Assembly (NCBI GenBank): GCA_030037105.1 | Contig: JASHRY010000065.1 | Coordinates: 1-8,028 of the forward strand | Direction: 5' to 3' | DNA length: 8,028 nt | DNA from: Xanthobacteraceae bacterium | GTDB lineage: Bacteria; Pseudomonadota; Alphaproteobacteria; Rhizobiales; Xanthobacteraceae | Shown here: positions 6,132 to 8,028 of the stretch, piece after piece | Numbering within the stretch: position 1 is the stretch's first letter | Layout of the letters: each line of letters opens with the position of its first letter | Position numbers and translations under genes: made by a program | The notes under the pieces: model-generated | What the model saw: only the letters and a program-made list of their open reading frames with translations | What the model was told of the DNA's origin: nothing | Databases searched by the model: none

Positions 6132-6483
6132 GTTCCAAAGCAAACGCCGTTCTATGAACTAGATATCGGCGCAAAATGTGCCATTCATGTTTAACCGCGC
6201 GCGCCGCGGCGCGTTGCCGCGGCTCGGATGGCAACGCGGAAACGGCGTCATATGCGCAAAGCGATCTTGCGACGTCGCTCTCCCCGCTGTCGCGGGGAAG
6301 AGCATGGTCATTGTCGCGACAGGGCGCGGTAATTCCGCCTCCTACCGGCTTTCGCTGATTCTCCCCCTGCAAGCCCTGCAAGGGGGAGGATCGGGGCACC
6401 CCGTCGCGCCAGCGCGACGGAGACCCCGAGGAGGGGGTCGCGGGCCGCGCGCTGTGCGTAGCGCTCTTCAGTGATCCCAGGTA
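6132..6483. other. Intergenic region rich in palindromes
   Basis: No supported gene lies in these 352 bases between two minus-strand genes. The segment next to the small gene (about 6132-6190) is comparatively AT-rich and probably holds its promoter, though no clear -35/-10 pair is visible. From 6277 to 6440 the sequence is a string of strong inverted repeats, described separately, plus a perfect TGTCGCGACA palindrome at 6312-6321. Confidence 0.5.
6277..6440. repeat. Cluster of GC-rich palindromes (REP-like intergenic element)
   Basis: Four stems are visible. (1) GCTCTCCCCGC (6277-6287) with GCGGGG-A-AGAGC (6292-6303), 11 bp with one bulged A. (2) GATTCTCCCCCTGCA (6357-6371) with TGCA-A-GGGGGAGGATC (6377-6392), 15 bp with one bulge and one G-U. 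(3) CCGTCGCG (6401-6408) with CGCGACGG (6413-6420), perfect, enclosed by an outer stem TCGGGG (6391-6396)/CCCCGA (6424-6429). (4) GACCCC (6422-6427) with GGGGTC (6434-6439), an alternative to the outer stem. Such stacked C-run/G-run hairpins resemble dispersed intergenic palindromes of Bradyrhizobium-like genomes (from memory, not searched). It could also end transcription of the gene stopping at 6484. Confidence 0.6.
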
Positions 6484-7059
6484 CTAGCCCATCGGCGCAA
6501 GCGGCTCGCCGCACTGCTTGGGATGAGCGTGCCGGCAAGCCTGGTAGAGCACGGGGCAGCCCTTTGCCGCCGCAAGCGCCGCATCGATGGTCTTGAGCCG
6601 CTCGCCCGCGGCGCGCGACTGCCCATCATAGGTGAGGACCGCGTCAGCGCGTTCAATGCCGCGATCGTTCATCAGGACGCGCTCGGCTCCATCGAAATAA
6701 GTGGTCGCGACCTTGATCGCCTCATTGAGCTTCTTGGTGAACAAGGCGTTGGCCTTGGGGTCGGGCTTGACAACGCGGGCGCGCACCGCGGCGTCCGTAT
6801 AGAGGATGTTGAGCCTGAAATAGATGCCGCCGCACTGGGCGAGCGCCAGCCAATAAGGCTGGCCGTGAAAGGGGCCGGCAACCGCCACGACACTGTCGCG
6901 CTTATCGACGGAGACCGGCGGCGGCGCCGGCTCGACCTGCCGCCGAATCCGCTTGTGATAGGCCCGCTTGTGATACGTGTAATATGTCTGCGCCGGCGCG
7001 GCCGTCGGGACGACGAGCGCAACCGCGAGCAGAGCGACTCTGACGAAAAGCCCCGGCAT
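6484..7059 (-). CDS. Secreted or periplasmic small hypothetical protein
   Basis: A 191-residue protein with a clear Sec signal peptide: short N-region with an Arg, hydrophobic core (VALLAVALVV, 8-17) and an APA-Q cleavage site after about residue 23. The mature part begins with a Tyr/His/Lys/Arg-rich segment containing a tandem YHKRA/YHKRI unit (29-38) and a Pro-rich linker (PAPPP). A region with four cysteines (C76, C168, C175, C183) follows, which could form two disulfides in the periplasm. The middle (about 100-160) looks helical. I do not recognise a named domain. The Met at 7059 is chosen because it places the signal peptide at the N-terminus; an upstream GTG at 7110 would add 17 unlike residues and overlap the SDR gene. 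There is no ribosome-binding site, but a promoter-like TATAAT lies just before the start. The gene is 32 bp downstream of the SDR gene on the same strand. Confidence 0.82.
   Translation of the reverse strand: MPGLFVRVALLAVALVVPTAAPAQTYYTYHKRAYHKRIRRQVEPAPPPVSVDKRDSVVAVAGPFHGQPYWLALAQCGGIYFRLNILYTDAAVRARVVKPDPKANALFTKKLNEAIKVATTYFDGAERVLMNDRGIERADAVLTYDGQSRAAGERLKTIDAALAAAKGCPVLYQACRHAHPKQCGEPLAPMG
6949..6975. repeat. Short in-frame tandem repeat inside the secreted protein gene
   Basis: The 12-base string CCGCTTGTGATA occurs at 6949-6960 and 6964-6975, a 15 bp period. On the coding strand it encodes two adjacent YHKR units separated by one residue, consistent with a small slippage duplication. 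Confidence 0.5.
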
Positions 7060-7065
7060 GGCGCG

Positions 7066-7095
7066 ATTATAGCCGCGCCTCGTCGCCGGACTCAA
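7066..7095 (-). promoter_or_regulatory. Candidate sigma-70 promoter giving a leaderless transcript
   Basis: On the minus strand TTGAGT (7090-7095) and a perfect TATAAT (7066-7071) are 18 bp apart. Six bases separate the -10 box from the A of the ATG at 7059, so a transcript starting at the usual distance would begin at or next to the start codon. The -35 box overlaps the TGA stop of the SDR gene (7092-7094). Confidence 0.45.
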
Positions 7096-7793
7096 AATCT
7101 CTCCACCCACGGCCGCAGCTCGATTTCCCAGGCCCAGGCGCTGCGCGGCTGCCGCAAGAGATCGAGATAGGTTTGAGCGATGGCGTCCGGATCGAGCATG
7201 CTGTCGGGTTTGTCAGCCGGCGGCGTCCGGCTGGCGCTGCGGATGCCGCCATCGATGACGATGTGGGCGACATGAATGCCTTGCGGCGAGAATTCGCGCG
7301 CCAGGCTCTGGGCGAGCCCGCGCAGCGCGAATTTGCCCATGGCGAAGGGTGCCGACTGGGCGTAGCCCTTGACGCTCGCGGATGCGCCGGTGAACAGGAT
7401 CGCCCCCTGCGCCCGCGGCAGCATCCGTTTGACCGCCTCCTGCGCCACCAGGAAGCCGCCGAATGCGCTCACCATCAGCGATTTCTCGACCTCGACGGGA
7501 TCGAGTTCGACGAACGGTCCGCGCGTGCGATAGCTGGCGTTATAGGCGACGACGTCGGGCGCGCCGAAATGGGCTTCGACATCGGCGAACAGCTTCTCCA
7601 CCTCGGCGCGTTTTGTCGCATCGCAGGCAAAGGCTTTGCCGCCGACCTCCTTGGCCAACGCGGCAAGATTGGCGGCGCGGCGCGCGGCGAGCGCGACCTT
7701 GATGCCGGCGCTCGTGAACGTGCGCGCCAGCGCCGCCGACAGTCCCGCTCCGACTCCGACGATGAGCGCCGTCCGATAAGACATTTCGGCCAT
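7092..7793 (-). CDS. SDR-family protein with Phe in place of the catalytic Tyr
   Basis: A 233-residue short-chain dehydrogenase/reductase fold protein, cytosolic. The N-terminal Rossmann motif reads VGVGAGLSAALA (12-23) rather than the usual TGxxxGIG; ARR (37-39) follows beta-2 and could favour NADP; CDAT (57-60) and YNAS (84-87, in place of NNAG) are at the expected positions. The active-site segment has S138 (TGAS) and K154, but the YxxxK tyrosine position is F150 (FAMGK). The normal SDR tail HVAHIVIDGGI (174-184) follows. I recall that some bacterial SDR subgroups with similar FAxxKFALR segments also lack this Tyr. Either another residue acts, or the protein is not a classical oxidoreductase. 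ATG 7793 is chosen because a GGGGGA ribosome site lies a few bases before it; ATG 7784 has none. The frame continues to 7817. It may be co-transcribed with the secreted protein gene downstream. Confidence 0.9.
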   Translation of the reverse strand: MAEMSYRTALIVGVGAGLSAALARTFTSAGIKVALAARRAANLAALAKEVGGKAFACDATKRAEVEKLFADVEAHFGAPDVVAYNASYRTRGPFVELDPVEVEKSLMVSAFGGFLVAQEAVKRMLPRAQGAILFTGASASVKGYAQSAPFAMGKFALRGLAQSLAREFSPQGIHVAHIVIDGGIRSASRTPPADKPDSMLDPDAIAQTYLDLLRQPRSAWAWEIELRPWVERF

Positions 7794-7938
7794 GCGGTCC
7801 CCCGCTCGATGCTCCAAACCTGACGAAAGCGAACAATGAAGGGTCGAAGATGCGTCCGCGTCAAGCGCGTCCAGCGCTGCGACGGACCGCGTTCTTGACC
7901 GCTTGCGCCCCTATCCCCATCTCGCCGGCGAGGCCGTG

Positions 7939-8028
7939 ATGGACTTCCAGCGCTTTCTCATCGGGCTTGGACTGCTGATCCTGATCGCCGGGATCGCGTG
8001 GCCGCTGTTGTCGCGGATCGGGCTCGGC
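7939..8028 (+). CDS. DUF2905-like small membrane protein (3' partial)
   Basis: Only the first 30 residues are inside the window; the frame is still open at the right edge. They form a single hydrophobic helix (FLIGLGLLILIAGIAWPLL) ending in SRIGLG. The pattern of a helix followed by a W-P-x-L and an R-x-G/P-L-G motif matches the start of DUF2905 proteins, about 70-residue inner-membrane proteins with two helices and unknown function. ATG 7939 has GAGG (7930-7933) 5 bases upstream; a GTG one codon earlier is an alternative. It is divergent from the SDR gene, about 145 bp away. The family call is from a short segment and is moderately sure. Confidence 0.65.
   Translation, partial: MDFQRFLIGLGLLILIAGIAWPLLSRIGLG

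Noticed and set aside
6277..6440. Palindrome cluster as a CRISPR array
   Set aside because: The stems differ in sequence and spacing; there are no equal repeats with unique spacers and no cas genes.
6523..7170. Plus-strand open frame opposite the secreted protein gene
   Set aside because: The minus frame has a textbook signal peptide and cysteine domain; the plus frame has neither motif nor start signal.
7173..7823. Plus-strand open frame opposite the SDR gene
   Set aside because: The translation is Arg/Asp/Gly-rich and resembles nothing; the SDR frame keeps the Rossmann and active-site pattern throughout.

Overview
The window is GC-rich, densely coded DNA of alphaproteobacterial type. A MucR/Ros-family regulator with the [15 protein letters not shown] core, an iron-type superoxide dismutase, several small rhizobial-type hypothetical proteins and clustered GC-rich intergenic palindromes all point to Hyphomicrobiales, most likely a Bradyrhizobium/Nitrobacteraceae or Xanthobacteraceae relative. 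This assignment is inferred from protein and repeat style; there is no rRNA or other phylogenetic marker here. I saw no tRNA, rRNA, insertion sequence, integrase, phage gene or CRISPR array. It reads as an ordinary chromosomal segment.

Left part (1-3123). The window opens inside a SulP-type anion transporter (+) whose C-terminus carries a STAS domain followed by a cyclic-nucleotide-binding domain. It converges on a MucR-like zinc-finger regulator (-) that lacks one expected zinc-ligand histidine. The regulator has a 331 bp upstream region with a GC-rich leader hairpin and an AT-rich block. Next is a 320-residue two-helix membrane protein (-) with a long Pro/Ala-rich tail and a compact C-terminal module of unknown function.

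Middle (3124-5821). A complete Fe superoxide dismutase gene (+) is divergent from the membrane protein and converges on a fold-type IV PLP aminotransferase (-, branched-chain aminotransferase-like). About 220 bp holding several hairpins lies between the two stops. The aminotransferase is divergent from an L-2-haloacid-dehalogenase-type HAD hydrolase (+); their 76 bp promoter region holds three near-identical CCTTTGTCA-type repeats at 10 and 12 bp spacing.

Right part (5822-8028). A conserved 80-residue hypothetical protein (-) is followed by a 350 bp intergenic stretch packed with strong palindromes. Beyond that are a secreted small protein (-) with a possible leaderless promoter and, just upstream of it on the same strand, an SDR protein whose YxxxK tyrosine is phenylalanine. 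At the far right edge, divergent from the SDR gene, a DUF2905-like small membrane protein (+) begins and runs off the window.

The genes do not form one obvious pathway: most are single-gene units in convergent or divergent pairs, and only the SDR/secreted-protein pair could be co-transcribed. I found no convincing new multi-gene system. The points worth checking are residue-level oddities (MucR, SDR), possible regulatory sites (5098-5129, 7066-7095, mucR leader) and the palindrome cluster.
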